Positions 1 through 8,616 are shown, counted from the stretch's first letter. The stretch is 64,000 bases of DNA from Streptomyces uncialis (GCF_001905345.1 NZ_LFBV01000001.1:693321-757320), one strand, 5' to 3'. The notes: generated by a model not told the origin, from the sequence alone. Program-made: numbers and translations.

Positions 1-865
1 GGCACTCGGCGACGAAGGCGGGGTAGGTGTGCCAGTAGTAGGCGATCCCGCTGACGCCGACCACGACCGCCCAGGCGCGGGCGCGGACCCAGGCCGACTC
101 GTCGAGGCGCAGAGCGTTCCAGTAGGTCTCCCGGGCGAGGGAGGGCAGGTCCCAGACGGTGGAGTGCTCGGCGTCGGGCAGGCCGACCGAGAGGCACCCG
201 AAGTCGATGACCGCGTGGAGCGCGCCGTTCCGGGCCAGCAGGTTGGTGGGTTTGAGGTCGCCGTGGAGCCACACCTCGGGACCGGAGGAGTCGGGCAGCG
301 CGAGTGCCGCGTGCCACAACCGCTCCAGGGCATCGACGTCGAGTTCCGTGCCCACCACGGCCCGGCAGCCGTCGAAGTACTCGCGGGCCGTCCCGTCGTA
401 CGCCCGCAGACCGCCGCCGCGGTACCAGCTGAGGTCGCCCGTACGGGTCGCGCCCATGAGGCCGAGGCCGTGGAGCTCCCGTACGAACGCGGCCAGGTCG
501 GTGCCGAAGGCGGCCCAGTCCCGGACGGTGTCCGGGCCGGCCACGTCCCCCTCGATCCACTGGTGGACCGACCAGACGAGCGGGAAGTCCTCGGTGGGCG
601 TCCCGGCGTGGACGGGCGCGGGGACCGGGCGGCCGAGCAGGGGCGCCAGACGCGGCAGCCACCGCTGTTCCTTCCGGACGGCCCGCGCGTTGTCGGGGGT
701 CCGGGGAAGCCGTACGAGCAGGTCGTCGCCCAGCCGGTACATGGTGTTGTCCGTACCGGCTCCGGCGGCCGACAACGGCAGGTCGGCCCACTGCGGACAC
801 TGGGCCGTGAGCAGCGACCGGACCACCGATCCGTCGGCCGGGACCTCGTTCTCGTGCAGCGTCAT
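1..865 (-). CDS. APH-family phosphotransferase (partial, left edge)
   Basis: Read leftward from the ATG at 863-865; 288 codons are visible and the frame is still open at base 1, so the C-terminus lies outside the window. The translation has the aminoglycoside/choline phosphotransferase kinase fold: catalytic loop LHGDLKPTNLL at about residues 200-210 (Asp203 the likely base) and a DFG-type metal-binding Asp at 221. Such enzymes transfer phosphate from ATP to a small-molecule hydroxyl, for example on an aminoglycoside or macrolide; the substrate cannot be inferred here. A weak GGTGAG precedes the start. A 39-bp tandem repeat lies immediately upstream. Confidence 0.8.
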   Translation of the reverse strand, partial: MTLHENEVPADGSVVRSLLTAQCPQWADLPLSAAGAGTDNTMYRLGDDLLVRLPRTPDNARAVRKEQRWLPRLAPLLGRPVPAPVHAGTPTEDFPLVWSVHQWIEGDVAGPDTVRDWAAFGTDLAAFVRELHGLGLMGATRTGDLSWYRGGGLRAYDGTAREYFDGCRAVVGTELDVDALERLWHAALALPDSSGPEVWLHGDLKPTNLLARNGALHAVIDFGCLSVGLPDAEHSTVWDLPSLARETYWNALRLDESAWVRARAWAVVVGVSGIAYYWHTYPAFVAEC

Positions 866-886
866 GGGTCGAGTCTCACCGCTGAA

Positions 887-981
887 CGGAACGGGGCGCC
901 AACGGGTTTCTCCGTCCCCGCCGACCGGAACGGGGCGCCAACGGGTTTCTCCGTCCTCGCTGGCCGGAACGGGCCCCCGGC
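887..981. repeat. 39-bp tandem repeat, about 2.4 copies
   Basis: A 31-bp sequence starting CGGAACGGGGCGCC occurs identically at 887-917 and 926-956 (period 39), and a third degenerate copy starts near 965. It lies in the leader of the leftward APH-type gene, so it could be a regulatory or simple-sequence feature. No function is evident. Confidence 0.8.
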
Positions 982-1057
982 CGGCATGAGGTAGTGACCG
1001 CAGGCGGCGCGGCGGGGTGGAGACCGAAGAGTGTCCGGGCAGCGGGCGTCACCCCGC

Positions 1058-1645
1058 CTACGGCCGGGGCCGCAGGCCGAGCAGGACGTCCTGGACGAGA
1101 TCGGCGCTGCCCCTGACCGCGTCGTCGCCGAAACCCAGGAAGTGCCGGTAGTGGATCGGCGCGTAGAAGAGGTCGACCATCACATCGGTGGGCAGGTCGG
1201 AGCGGAGCTGCCCGGCGGCGACGGCGGATTCCAGCCGGGCCCGGCACTGCGCGATGCTGGGTTCGAGGATCGTCCGGCGGAACGCCTTCATCAGCTCGGG
1301 GTCGTTCTGGGCCTCGCCCAGGACGCCCCTGAACGCCTCGCTCATCCGCCCGGTGATCAGCCGCCGGCTCACCGCGGTGATCTGGGTCGTGAGGTCGGCG
1401 GCGATGTCACCGGTGTCGGGGTAGGCGAAGTCGTCGCCTAGTTCCTCGTTCATCGCCTCCAGCACCACCGCGCCCTTGGAGCGCCACCAGCGGTAGATGG
1501 TGGGCTTGCCCACGCCTGCCTGGGCGGCGATGGCCTCGATGGTCAGCTTCGCGAAGCCCTTACGGCTCACCAGGTCGAACGCCGCGTCGAGGATCGCCCG
1601 GCGGGCGCGCTCGCTGCGCCGGTCACTGTTCGGATCGGGGGTCAT
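1058..1645 (-). CDS. TetR/AcrR-family transcriptional regulator
   Basis: A 195-aa protein with a TetR N-terminal helix-turn-helix at about residues 14-60 (AILDAAFDLVSRKGF, then AGVGKPTIYRWW), followed by an all-helical ligand-binding and dimerisation domain. It is divergent from the Rid protein and old yellow enzyme at 1791-3415. The intervening DNA has a promoter and a near-perfect 22-bp palindrome, so it most likely represses those genes and itself until an electrophile or enone-type ligand binds. That arrangement recalls NemR-nemA and similar enone reductase systems, but the inducer is inference. The ATG start places the HTH at the usual distance from the N-terminus. Confidence 0.9.
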   Translation of the reverse strand: MTPDPNSDRRSERARRAILDAAFDLVSRKGFAKLTIEAIAAQAGVGKPTIYRWWRSKGAVVLEAMNEELGDDFAYPDTGDIAADLTTQITAVSRRLITGRMSEAFRGVLGEAQNDPELMKAFRRTILEPSIAQCRARLESAVAAGQLRSDLPTDVMVDLFYAPIHYRHFLGFGDDAVRGSADLVQDVLLGLRPRP

Positions 1646-1683
1646 GGGCCCACCCTACCGTTCGCGTGACGTTACGTTTCGTT

Positions 1684-1742
1684 TTGACAATCCGGCTCGG
1701 AGTGGCCTAACTTCAGGCCACGTTACGGAACGTTTCGTAACG
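1684..1742 (+). promoter_or_regulatory. Promoter with TetR-type operator palindrome
   Basis: A good -35 (TTGACA, 1684-1689) and a -10-like TAACTT (1708-1713) with an 18-bp spacer point rightward to the Rid gene. Directly downstream, 1721-1742 is a 22-bp inverted repeat with outer arms CGTTACG and CGTAACG and only one mismatched pair. A related half-site, GTTACGTTTCGT, lies at about 1671-1682, towards the tetR start. The layout suits repression by the adjacent TetR protein in both directions. Confidence 0.75.
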
Positions 1743-1790
1743 CGACCGTGCGGGGGCCGGTTCCGGTCCCCGCCGAGACAGGGGAGAGTC

Positions 1791-2222
1791 ATGTCCAGCA
1801 ACGAGAGCGTGGCCACCATGGAGCGCGTGCGCGTCGAGAAGATCGCGACCACGCCGGACTGGTACGCGCCGTACCGGATATCGCAGGCCGTCCGGGCCGG
1901 GGGCCTGGTGTACGTGTCCGGGCAGGCGGGGTTCGAGGAGGACGGGACGACCGTCGAGGGCGGGTTCCTGGCGCAGGGGCGGCAGGCGTTCAGGAACGTC
2001 GGACGGGTGCTGGAGGCGGGCGGCCTGACCTTCGCGGACGTGATCAAGGTCGGCATCCTCGTCCGGGACATGGCGGCGAACTTCCCGCATGTGATGACGC
2101 TGCGCGGCGAGTTCCTGGCCGAGCCCTACCCCGCCGACACCCTCATCGAGGTCGTCGCGCTGGCCCGGCCCGACTGGCAGATCGAGGTCGAGGTCATCGC
2201 GCTGGACCGGAGCGCCGCATGA
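1791..2222 (+). CDS. RidA/YjgF-family protein
   Basis: A 143-aa Rid (YjgF/YER057c/UK114) protein. The ATG at 1791 is preceded by GGGGAGAG. Canonical RidA hydrolyses reactive enamine/imine intermediates using an Arg in the PAR-S segment near the C-terminus; here the equivalent reads YPADTLIEVV, with no Arg, so imine deaminase activity of the RidA type is doubtful and it may belong to another Rid subgroup. It ends within 4 nt of possible upstream starts of the old yellow enzyme, so the two are probably co-transcribed under the TetR regulator. Confidence 0.85.
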   Translation: MSSNESVATMERVRVEKIATTPDWYAPYRISQAVRAGGLVYVSGQAGFEEDGTTVEGGFLAQGRQAFRNVGRVLEAGGLTFADVIKVGILVRDMAANFPHVMTLRGEFLAEPYPADTLIEVVALARPDWQIEVEVIALDRSAA

Positions 2223-2290
2223 GCGCCGGGGTCGTGACGGGACAGGCACGGGACATGGAATCGCGGGAAGAGCGGGAAGAGGTTGTGGGG

Positions 2291-3415
2291 ATGCGGGAGT
2301 TGCTGGAGCCGTACCGGGCGGGGCGGCTGGAACTGGCGAACCGGGTGGCGATGGCCCCGATGACCCGGGGCCGGGCCGACGACGCGACGGGCGTGCCGAG
2401 CCCGTACGCGGCGACGTACTACCGGCAGCGCGCCGGAGCCGGGCTGCTGATCACGGAGGGCGTGTACGTCAACGCGCTCGCCAAGGGCGGCCCCGGCATC
2501 CCGGGTCTGGTGACCGACGCGCAGACGCGAGGCTGGCGGGAGGTGACGGACGCGGTGCACGCCGGGGGCGGCACGATCTTCGCCCAGCTGTGGCACGTGG
2601 GCCGGATGACCCACCCGCTGACCCTCCCGGACGGTGAGCTGCCGGTGGCCCCGTCGGCCGTCGCCATCGAGGGGAGTCGCATCTTCACCCGGGACGGGCT
2701 GCTCGACCATGTCACTCCGCGTGAGCTGACGGCCCGTGAGATCGACGCGACCATAAGGGACTTCGCGTCCGCGGCCCGGCGCGCGATCGAGGCGGGCTTC
2801 GACGGCGTGGAGATCCACGGCGCGAACGGCTACCTCGTCCAGCAGTTCATCGCCGACAACACCAACCTGCGCACGGACGGGTACGGCGGTTCGGTCACTG
2901 GCCGGCTGCGGTTCGCGACGGAGATCGTCGAGGCGGTCGCCGCCGAGGTCGGCGCGGACCGCGTGGGCCTGCGCATCTCACCGGACAACGCCGAGAACCA
3001 GCTCGCCGAGACCGACGCGCGCACCACGTACCGGACACTGGTCGACGCGCTGGAGCCGCTGGGCCTGGCCTATCTGCATGTGCTGGAGAACGGCGCGTAC
3101 GGAGCCATCGCGGATCTGCGGACCCGCTGGTCGGGCACGCTCGTCGCCAACACGAACGGTCCGGTGCCGAGCAGCCCCGCCGCGGGCGCGCGCCTGGTGC
3201 GGGACGGCCACGCGGACGTGATCGCCCTCGGCCGCCTGTTCATGACGAACCCGGACCTCCCCGCCCGCCTGGCCGCTGGCATCCCGCTCGCGGGTCCGCC
3301 GACGGAGAACCTGTACGGGGGAGGGGCGGAGGGCTACATCGACTACCCGCCCGCGACGGACGGCCCCGGGGTCGCGGCGACCCCGGCGGCCCAGGTAGTC
3401 CCGGCCGCCGCGTAG
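2291..3415 (+). CDS. Old yellow enzyme-type alkene reductase (NADH:flavin oxidoreductase)
   Basis: A 374-aa FMN-dependent TIM-barrel enzyme. It shows the family features QLWHVGR at about 99-105, the substrate-binding pair His176/Asn179 in HGANGYLVQQF, DGYGGS near 197, and the C-terminal ALGRLFMTNPDL. Such enzymes reduce activated C=C bonds of enones, maleimides or nitro-esters with NAD(P)H. Start choice: ATG 2291 fits the family N-terminus (LLEPYRAGRLELANR) and has GGAAGAGG upstream; in-frame ATGs at 2255 and 2219 (the latter overlapping the Rid stop) are alternatives. It is the second gene of the TetR-controlled divergon. Confidence 0.92.
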   Translation: MRELLEPYRAGRLELANRVAMAPMTRGRADDATGVPSPYAATYYRQRAGAGLLITEGVYVNALAKGGPGIPGLVTDAQTRGWREVTDAVHAGGGTIFAQLWHVGRMTHPLTLPDGELPVAPSAVAIEGSRIFTRDGLLDHVTPRELTAREIDATIRDFASAARRAIEAGFDGVEIHGANGYLVQQFIADNTNLRTDGYGGSVTGRLRFATEIVEAVAAEVGADRVGLRISPDNAENQLAETDARTTYRTLVDALEPLGLAYLHVLENGAYGAIADLRTRWSGTLVANTNGPVPSSPAAGARLVRDGHADVIALGRLFMTNPDLPARLAAGIPLAGPPTENLYGGGAEGYIDYPPATDGPGVAATPAAQVVPAAA

Positions 3416-3442
3416 GCCGCGGCACGAATCACGGGACAGCCC

Positions 3443-4390
3443 TTAGCCGTACCGCTCGACGAGCGTGCCGCCGATCGCGGCCAGGCGGTCCCGCACTCCT
3501 GGCGGGCCGGTCACCTCGACCTGGTCGACCAGCCCGGCGAGCTCACCGGCGAGCATGTACTCGTCGTGGCCGCGGATCACGACCTCGACCCGGCCGTCGG
3601 GCGCGGAACCCCCCACCTGGAGCCGGCCGCCGAACGCCATCCGGAGCACGCTCACCCCGTGGGGCGCGCATACCGCCTGGACCTCCAGTGGCGTTCGTCT
3701 GCGGTCGATCTCGTCGGCGATCTCGCGCCATCTCTCGGCGAGGTCGAAGTCCTCGGGACGGTGCACGGGGTCGCCGGTCGGGTCGGCGGACGACACACGG
3801 TCGATCCGGAAGGTCCGCCGACCCGCCTCGGTGTGGGCGACGAGGTACCACGACGGACCCTTGGCGACGATGCCCAGCGGGTGGACGGTTCTCCCGGTCT
3901 CGGCGCCTTCGCGGTCGACGTAGCGGAGCCGTACCTGGACGCCGTGGATCACCGCGTCCTGGAGTGCGTCGAGGAAGCGGGGCGGCCGGTGCCCGACCGG
4001 ACCCGATCCCCATGCCTGCGGGTCCTTGACCAGCGACGACGCCGTCGCCTCGGCCTGCGCCCGGAAGGGCTCCGGCAGGGCTTGGACGAGCTTGCGCAGA
4101 GCCGCCTTCACGGTCGGCGTCGCGGCCGAGGCCGGTCCGGCGACCAGGAACAGGGCGCGGACCTCGCCCGCGGTCAACCCGGACAGGTCGGTACGGGCGC
4201 CGCCCACGAGGCGCCAGCCGCCGCCCCGGCCCTGTGTGGAGTACACGGGCACCCCGGCCGTGGCCAGGGCGTCGAGGTCGCGGCGGGCGGTGCGCTCGGA
4301 GACCTCCAGCTCCCGGGCGACCTCTGCCGCTGTCACCCGCCCGCGCCGTTGCAGCAGGAGGAGGACGGCCACCAGCCGGTCGGTTCGCAT
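3443..4390 (-). CDS. WYL-domain (YafY-type) transcriptional regulator
   Basis: A 315-aa protein: N-terminal DeoR-like winged helix (RTDRLVAVLLLLQRRG, then LEVSERTARRDLDALATAGV) and a central/C-terminal WYL ligand-sensing domain with VQVRLRYVDREG and HPLGIVAKGPSWYLVAH. The start chosen is ATG 4388-4390, with GAGAG about 10 nt upstream, which puts the HTH at the extreme N-terminus as usual for the family; an upstream in-frame ATG at 4420 would add 10 residues. It is divergent from the alpha/beta hydrolase at 4636, with an inverted repeat between them, so it may control that gene. Confidence 0.88.
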   Translation of the reverse strand: MRTDRLVAVLLLLQRRGRVTAAEVARELEVSERTARRDLDALATAGVPVYSTQGRGGGWRLVGGARTDLSGLTAGEVRALFLVAGPASAATPTVKAALRKLVQALPEPFRAQAEATASSLVKDPQAWGSGPVGHRPPRFLDALQDAVIHGVQVRLRYVDREGAETGRTVHPLGIVAKGPSWYLVAHTEAGRRTFRIDRVSSADPTGDPVHRPEDFDLAERWREIADEIDRRRTPLEVQAVCAPHGVSVLRMAFGGRLQVGGSAPDGRVEVVIRGHDEYMLAGELAGLVDQVEVTGPPGVRDRLAAIGGTLVERYG

Positions 4391-4409
4391 ACCGACAACA
4401 CTCTCAATG

Positions 4410-4434
4410 AAACCGGCCATGGGGTGACCGGTTT
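4410..4434. promoter_or_regulatory. Inverted repeat between WYL regulator and hydrolase
   Basis: Arms AAACCGG (4410-4416) and CCGGTTT (4428-4434) are separated by 11 nt, just upstream of the WYL regulator start. A plausible operator for that regulator. Confidence 0.45.
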
Positions 4435-4573
4435 GGTCGCCAGGATGGCGGCATGGCTTCGGCGACGAGTCCCGCCACCCACGGCCGTATCGACCCTGGG
4501 CCTTTCAGCCCTGTCGACCCTCGGCCTTTCACGGGTGCGTGGGCGCCGCCTTCGGGAACCTCCGTCGCCCGAG

Positions 4574-4617
4574 CCTGATCACCCAGAAAAATAGCCTGGG
4601 CCTGATCACCCCGAAAA
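4574..4617. repeat. Direct repeat upstream of epoxide-hydrolase-like gene
   Basis: CCTGATCACCCAGAAAA (4574-4590) recurs as CCTGATCACCCCGAAAA (4601-4617), period 27. Each copy contains the palindrome TGATCA. It lies 19-62 nt before the start of the hydrolase, a position suited to a repressor or activator pair of sites. Confidence 0.6.
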
Positions 4618-4635
4618 GAATAAAGAGGAACCGTG

Positions 4636-5601
4636 ATGTTCGATCCAGCAGATTTTCCCGAGCCCACCCTTGTTCCGGTCAACGGTGTGGAGCTCGAAGT
4701 CTTCGAAGCGGGCCGGGAGAATGCCGGAAAGCCCATCGTGCTCTGTCACGGCTGGCCGGAGCACGCCTTTTCCTGGCGCCATCAGATGCCCGTCCTCGCC
4801 GCGGCTGGCTACCATGTCATCGTTCCGAACCAGCGGGGTTACGGCAATTCCTCCCGTCCGGCCGAAGTGACGGACTACGACATCGCACACCTGTCGGGTG
4901 ACCTCGTCGCACTTCTCGATCACTACGGGTACGAGGACGCCACCTTCGTCGGTCATGACTGGGGTGCGATGGTCGTCTGGGGGCTGACCCTGCTGCACCC
5001 GAACCGTGTGAACAAGGTGATCAACCTGAGCCTGCCGTACCAGGAACGCGGCGAGAAGCCCTGGATCGAGTTCATGGAAGAGGTGTTCGGCGGCGACTTC
5101 TATTTCGTCCACTTCAATCGGCGGCCGGGCGTCGCGGACGCCGTGTTCGACGAGAACACCTTCCAGTTCCTTCGCAACATGTACCGGAAGAACGAGCCTC
5201 CCAGGGAGCCCCGGCCGGGTATGGCGCTGATCGATCTCGCCAGGGCGGAAACACCACTCGGTGATCCCGTCATGAGCGACAGCGAACTGGCCGTTTTCGT
5301 CTCCGCCTTCGCATCGGCAGGGTTCACGGGCAGCGTGAACTGGTACAGGAATCTCGACCGCAACTGGCGCTTGCTGGCGGACGTGGACCCGGTCATACAG
5401 CAGCCCACGCTCATGATCTACGGCGACCGGGACGCGGTCCAGAGGTCCGAGAGGCTGACGGATTTCGTGCCGAACGCGGAAGTGGTCGGTCTGGACTGCG
5501 GTCATTGGATTCAGCAGGAGAAGCCGGAAGAGACGAACCGCGCGATCACGAATTGGCTGGAACGGCAGGACGCTGTCCGGTACTCCAGCCGTAGTTCGTG
5601 A
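4636..5601 (+). CDS. Alpha/beta hydrolase, epoxide-hydrolase-like
   Basis: A 321-aa enzyme. It has the oxyanion motif HGWP (38-41), the nucleophile elbow GHDWG with Asp108 (Asp rather than Ser, as in epoxide hydrolases and haloalkane dehalogenases), a cap-domain Tyr in NWYRN (Tyr237), an acid in YGDRD (264-266) and the catalytic His290 in DCGHW. HGXP, the Asp nucleophile and the lid Tyr together favour epoxide hydrolysis over dehalogenation. The ATG at 4636 has AGAGGAA 6 nt upstream; the GTG at 4633 is too close. Upstream direct repeats and the divergent WYL regulator suggest local control. The physiological epoxide is unknown. Confidence 0.88.
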   Translation: MFDPADFPEPTLVPVNGVELEVFEAGRENAGKPIVLCHGWPEHAFSWRHQMPVLAAAGYHVIVPNQRGYGNSSRPAEVTDYDIAHLSGDLVALLDHYGYEDATFVGHDWGAMVVWGLTLLHPNRVNKVINLSLPYQERGEKPWIEFMEEVFGGDFYFVHFNRRPGVADAVFDENTFQFLRNMYRKNEPPREPRPGMALIDLARAETPLGDPVMSDSELAVFVSAFASAGFTGSVNWYRNLDRNWRLLADVDPVIQQPTLMIYGDRDAVQRSERLTDFVPNAEVVGLDCGHWIQQEKPEETNRAITNWLERQDAVRYSSRSS

Positions 5602-5637
5602 CCTCGATGGTGCGAGGTGCCGAGGAGACGGCCGACC

Positions 5638-5736
5638 TCGGTCGTCCGGACGAGATGGACCACGTCTCCGGGTGCGTCGGTGCGTCGGTGCGTCGGTGCG
5701 TCGGTCCGTCGGTCGTCCGGACGAGACGGACCACGC
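5638..5736. repeat. Simple-sequence tract between imperfect direct repeats
   Basis: A GGTGCGTC-type octamer is iterated about four times at 5670-5705, between two copies of a roughly 26-bp sequence containing GTCCGGACGAGA (near 5638-5664 and 5709-5735). It sits between the convergent hydrolase and MazF-like genes. It looks like replication-slippage DNA. Confidence 0.65.
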
Positions 5737-5763
5737 CTTCGGCGGCGTCGGTTCCTTCTCCGT

Positions 5764-6168
5764 CTACCCGAGGCCGCCGGGACGGAGGGCGTCCCTCAAC
5801 TCGCTGAGCCTCGCGGTTGCCGCCGGGGTCCACTCCTGTGCCTGTCCGCCGAGACGGAGGGCGTCCTCGATCTCGCTGAGCTGCGCGGAGGACAGGACGC
5901 CCGCCCGCTCGATCAGGTCGTCCCGGGCCACGGTGGTCAGCCACGTACAAGGGGTGAGGCCAGGACGCGCGAACGCGAACCGCAGCACGCCTTCGAAGGG
6001 CAGCCCTTCCATGGCGCCGACCCGCACTTCGACGCCCAGACCGCTGATGTCGACACCCGCCGGAGCGACGACCTGCATCGCCCGGATCCCGGACGCGTCA
6101 TCCACCGACAGCAGTACGAACGGCCGCCGCTGGTCGAACTCCACCCACCAGACCTCGCCACGCTGCAC
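5764..6168 (-). CDS. PemK/MazF-like protein, solitary
   Basis: A 134-aa protein whose N-terminus VQRGEVWWVEFDQRRPFVLLS matches the PemK/MazF (CcdB-fold) endoribonuclease family. The GTG start at 6168 is set by AGGAGGA five nt upstream; in-frame starts further up (6240) lack a ribosome site. It is longer than a classical MazF (about 110 aa), with a C-terminal tail holding two similar segments (LSEIEDALRLGG and LSELRDALRPGG). No antitoxin gene precedes it; the upstream neighbour is a divergent kinase. It could be an orphan toxin or a non-toxic MazF-fold protein. Confidence 0.75.
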   Translation of the reverse strand: MQRGEVWWVEFDQRRPFVLLSVDDASGIRAMQVVAPAGVDISGLGVEVRVGAMEGLPFEGVLRFAFARPGLTPCTWLTTVARDDLIERAGVLSSAQLSEIEDALRLGGQAQEWTPAATARLSELRDALRPGGLG

Positions 6169-6426
6169 AAGTCCTCCTGACCCGGGACGGCAGGCGAACG
6201 CCGCGCGACCCTGACGCTCTGCGGAGACGGGTGCGACCACCGTTGATCATCGGTGCCGTGAAGGCGAACGTTCATGCGAGGGCCGCAGATCGCAGCATAG
6301 ACCGCGCCCACCGGAAGGAGGCGTCCGAGGGCCTGACGCGCGATGTCCGTGGGGGCCGAGCCGCACGGCCGTCGGTACCTGAAAATGCCTTCGCCCGTGC
6401 CGCCGCCCGGATGATGAGGTGGCACG

Positions 6427-7389
6427 GTGACGAACCACGATGAGACCGCGACCGTCCGGCCGTTGACGCTGGCTTGGGTGGGTCGGCACCTGGAAGCCGG
6501 CGAACGGATCGTCGAAGCCGAGGCGCTGCACGGCGGCATCACCGCCGAGATGCGGAGGCTGATCATCGGCACCCGGGACGGAGGCACCCGTGACCTGGTG
6601 CTGCGGAGCTACGTCGACCCGTTTCACATGGAGAACGCCGAGGACGGGCTGATGAGGGAGGCCGGCGCGCTGACCCTGCTCGCGGGGACCGCCGTGCCGG
6701 CTCCTTCACTGGTCGCGGTTGATCCGACCGCCGCGCAGTGCGCGTATCCGTCGCTCCTGATGACCCATCTGGCGGGCCGGACGGTCCTTGCCGACAGGGG
6801 AGTGGAGGCGCGTGTGCGCCTGCTGGCCCGTCAACTTGTCGCGATCCACGCGGTGCACCCCGCTGAACGGCCCCGCGCATACACGACGTTGACGACCGCC
6901 GACACCGTCGTGGTTCCCAAGGGCGCCGACGCGGCCGTATGGGCCGCGGCCATCGAAGTGATCCGCGGATTCGCGCCACCCTATGAAGGGCGCTTCCTGC
7001 ACCGGGACTTCCAACCTGGCAACGTGCTGTTCGACGTGTCGCCCTCGCACCCGGAAGGCGCCCGGATCACCGGCGTCGTCGACTGGGCAGGACCCTCCTG
7101 GGGCCCGGCCGATCTCGATGTGGCGCACTGCTCCGTCAATCTCGCGCTGCTGCACGGCCCTGCATGGGGGCTGCGGTTCGCCGAGGCGTACGAGGAGGCC
7201 GACGGTGTGCTGGCCGCGAGCGCGAGCGAGCGGCGTTACTGGCGGGTACGGGACGCGCTGGCCGCCTCGGAGGAGGTGCGGTCGGTGTCGCAGCCGTGGC
7301 GGGAGGCCGGGAGGACAGAGCTGACGACGCGAGCGGTGGAGGAGCGGCTGGATGCCTATGTCACCGCCCTGATGGACGCACCGGGCTGA
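6427..7389 (+). CDS. APH-family phosphotransferase
   Basis: A 320-aa kinase-fold protein starting at GTG 6427, with GAGGTGG upstream. Diagnostic motifs are the catalytic loop HRDFQPGN (192-199) and VVDW with metal-binding Asp219. It belongs to the broad aminoglycoside/homoserine kinase-like family that phosphorylates small molecules. It is unlike the partial APH gene at the left edge in sequence and orientation, and nothing in its neighbourhood reveals the substrate. Confidence 0.88.
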   Translation: MTNHDETATVRPLTLAWVGRHLEAGERIVEAEALHGGITAEMRRLIIGTRDGGTRDLVLRSYVDPFHMENAEDGLMREAGALTLLAGTAVPAPSLVAVDPTAAQCAYPSLLMTHLAGRTVLADRGVEARVRLLARQLVAIHAVHPAERPRAYTTLTTADTVVVPKGADAAVWAAAIEVIRGFAPPYEGRFLHRDFQPGNVLFDVSPSHPEGARITGVVDWAGPSWGPADLDVAHCSVNLALLHGPAWGLRFAEAYEEADGVLAASASERRYWRVRDALAASEEVRSVSQPWREAGRTELTTRAVEERLDAYVTALMDAPG

Positions 7390-7513
7390 CACACGGGACG
7401 CGGGGGCGGTTGCCCGGGGGGCCGACGTACTCCAGCCGGAAGTCCTCAGCCTCCACCGGCCACCTCCACCCCGCGCCGATCGTCGTCGTTGCCCGCTCGG
7501 CGGTGTCCGACTC

Positions 7514-8362
7514 TCACCCGTGTGCCGACAGGACGTCGCGGAGAGCGAGAGGGGCGCGGCCGGTCAGCTGGGTGTAGTCGTTTCGGACTCGATCCCAGCG
7601 CTGCTCGCGCACCGAGGCGAACATGGACGAAAAGGCGTAGAGCCACCAGGGATTCAGGCCGGTCGCCGCCGTCTCGGCACAGTACGTGTCAGCCGGGATG
7701 TCCACGTAGACGACAGGCGTCTCCCATGCCTCCGCCGCGATCGAGGCGATGCCTGCCAGGTCCACCGACTCGGGTCCCGTGATGTCATGGTGACGGCCGG
7801 TCGGCTCACCCACCGCGAGTGCGGCGAGGGCGCGCGCCACGTCGTCGCGCGCCACCAGGGAGACCCGGCCATCCGCTGCCGGGAGCCTCAGCAGCCCGGT
7901 CGCGCGCGCCTCGGTGAGCCAGGTTTGGAAGAACTCGATGTAGAGCGAAGCCCTGGCGAACGAGCACGGGACGCCGGAGGCCAGAAGCAGATCCTCGGTG
8001 AGCCGGTTGACCACGGCGTAGCAGAACGGGGACGCCATGTCGGCGTCAACGCTGCTCAGCGCCGCGACATGGCCGACGCGCTCAGCCGCCACGGCGGCGA
8101 CGACGTTGCGGTGGTGCAGCAGCACCCGTGCATCGGGCCCGTCACTGGAGACGAGGACCAGAGTGTCCACGCCCTTCAGCGCCGCACGCAGCGCCGGCGG
8201 ATCGGCGTAGTCGGCGACGGCGACCTCCACCTGCGGCGGCAACGCCTCGGCAGGCAGCCTCCTCCTGGTCATCGCCACGACGTCCACGTCGGCCCGGTCC
8301 GCGAGCAACTGCACGACCCGCCCACCCAGGCTGCCCGCCGCCCCGGTCACCGCGATGCGCAT
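7514..8362 (-). CDS. NmrA-like NAD(P)-binding protein
   Basis: A 282-aa atypical short-chain dehydrogenase. It has an N-terminal Rossmann motif GAAGSLGG (about 7-14), then a quinone oxidoreductase 2/NmrA-type core (VDTLVLVSSDGPDARVLLHH, LSSVDAD, FARASLYIEFFQTW). Family members either reduce quinones or act as redox-sensing binding proteins without catalysis; the usual Tyr-x3-Lys pair of classical SDRs is not evident. The ATG at 8360-8362 puts the Rossmann motif at the N-terminus. It stands alone between convergent and divergent genes. Confidence 0.85.
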   Translation of the reverse strand: MRIAVTGAAGSLGGRVVQLLADRADVDVVAMTRRRLPAEALPPQVEVAVADYADPPALRAALKGVDTLVLVSSDGPDARVLLHHRNVVAAVAAERVGHVAALSSVDADMASPFCYAVVNRLTEDLLLASGVPCSFARASLYIEFFQTWLTEARATGLLRLPAADGRVSLVARDDVARALAALAVGEPTGRHHDITGPESVDLAGIASIAAEAWETPVVYVDIPADTYCAETAATGLNPWWLYAFSSMFASVREQRWDRVRNDYTQLTGRAPLALRDVLSAHG

Positions 8363-8566
8363 CGTTGCCCCCGTCGCCTTGTCGCCAGTCGTACAACCGT
8401 AGGCGGCCAAGCGCGGCAGCGGCTCAGAAGGAGCGGGACAGAACAGCAGATGGCCAAGGTTGACCGAGGCACACAGCCAGATGGCTCGGATACACCGAGA
8501 CCGGCCCGCCTTCAGCGAGACAGATCACTCAGGCTCAGCTGTGGCCCGGCGTGGCGCGGAACACTT

Positions 8567-8600
8567 TTGCAAGCGCCTGCTTGCAATTGTTAGCAAGGTG
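8567..8600 (+). promoter_or_regulatory. Palindromic promoter of XRE regulator gene
   Basis: A perfect inverted repeat TTGCAAGC (8567-8574) / GCTTGCAA (8579-8586), followed by a second TTGC...GCAA pair at 8581-8596. The first TTGCAA could serve as a -35, with TAGCAA (8591-8596) as a -10 at an 18-bp spacing. The dense symmetry suggests autoregulation by the XRE protein encoded just downstream. Confidence 0.6.
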
Positions 8601-8616
8601 GGTGCACGGTAGAGGC

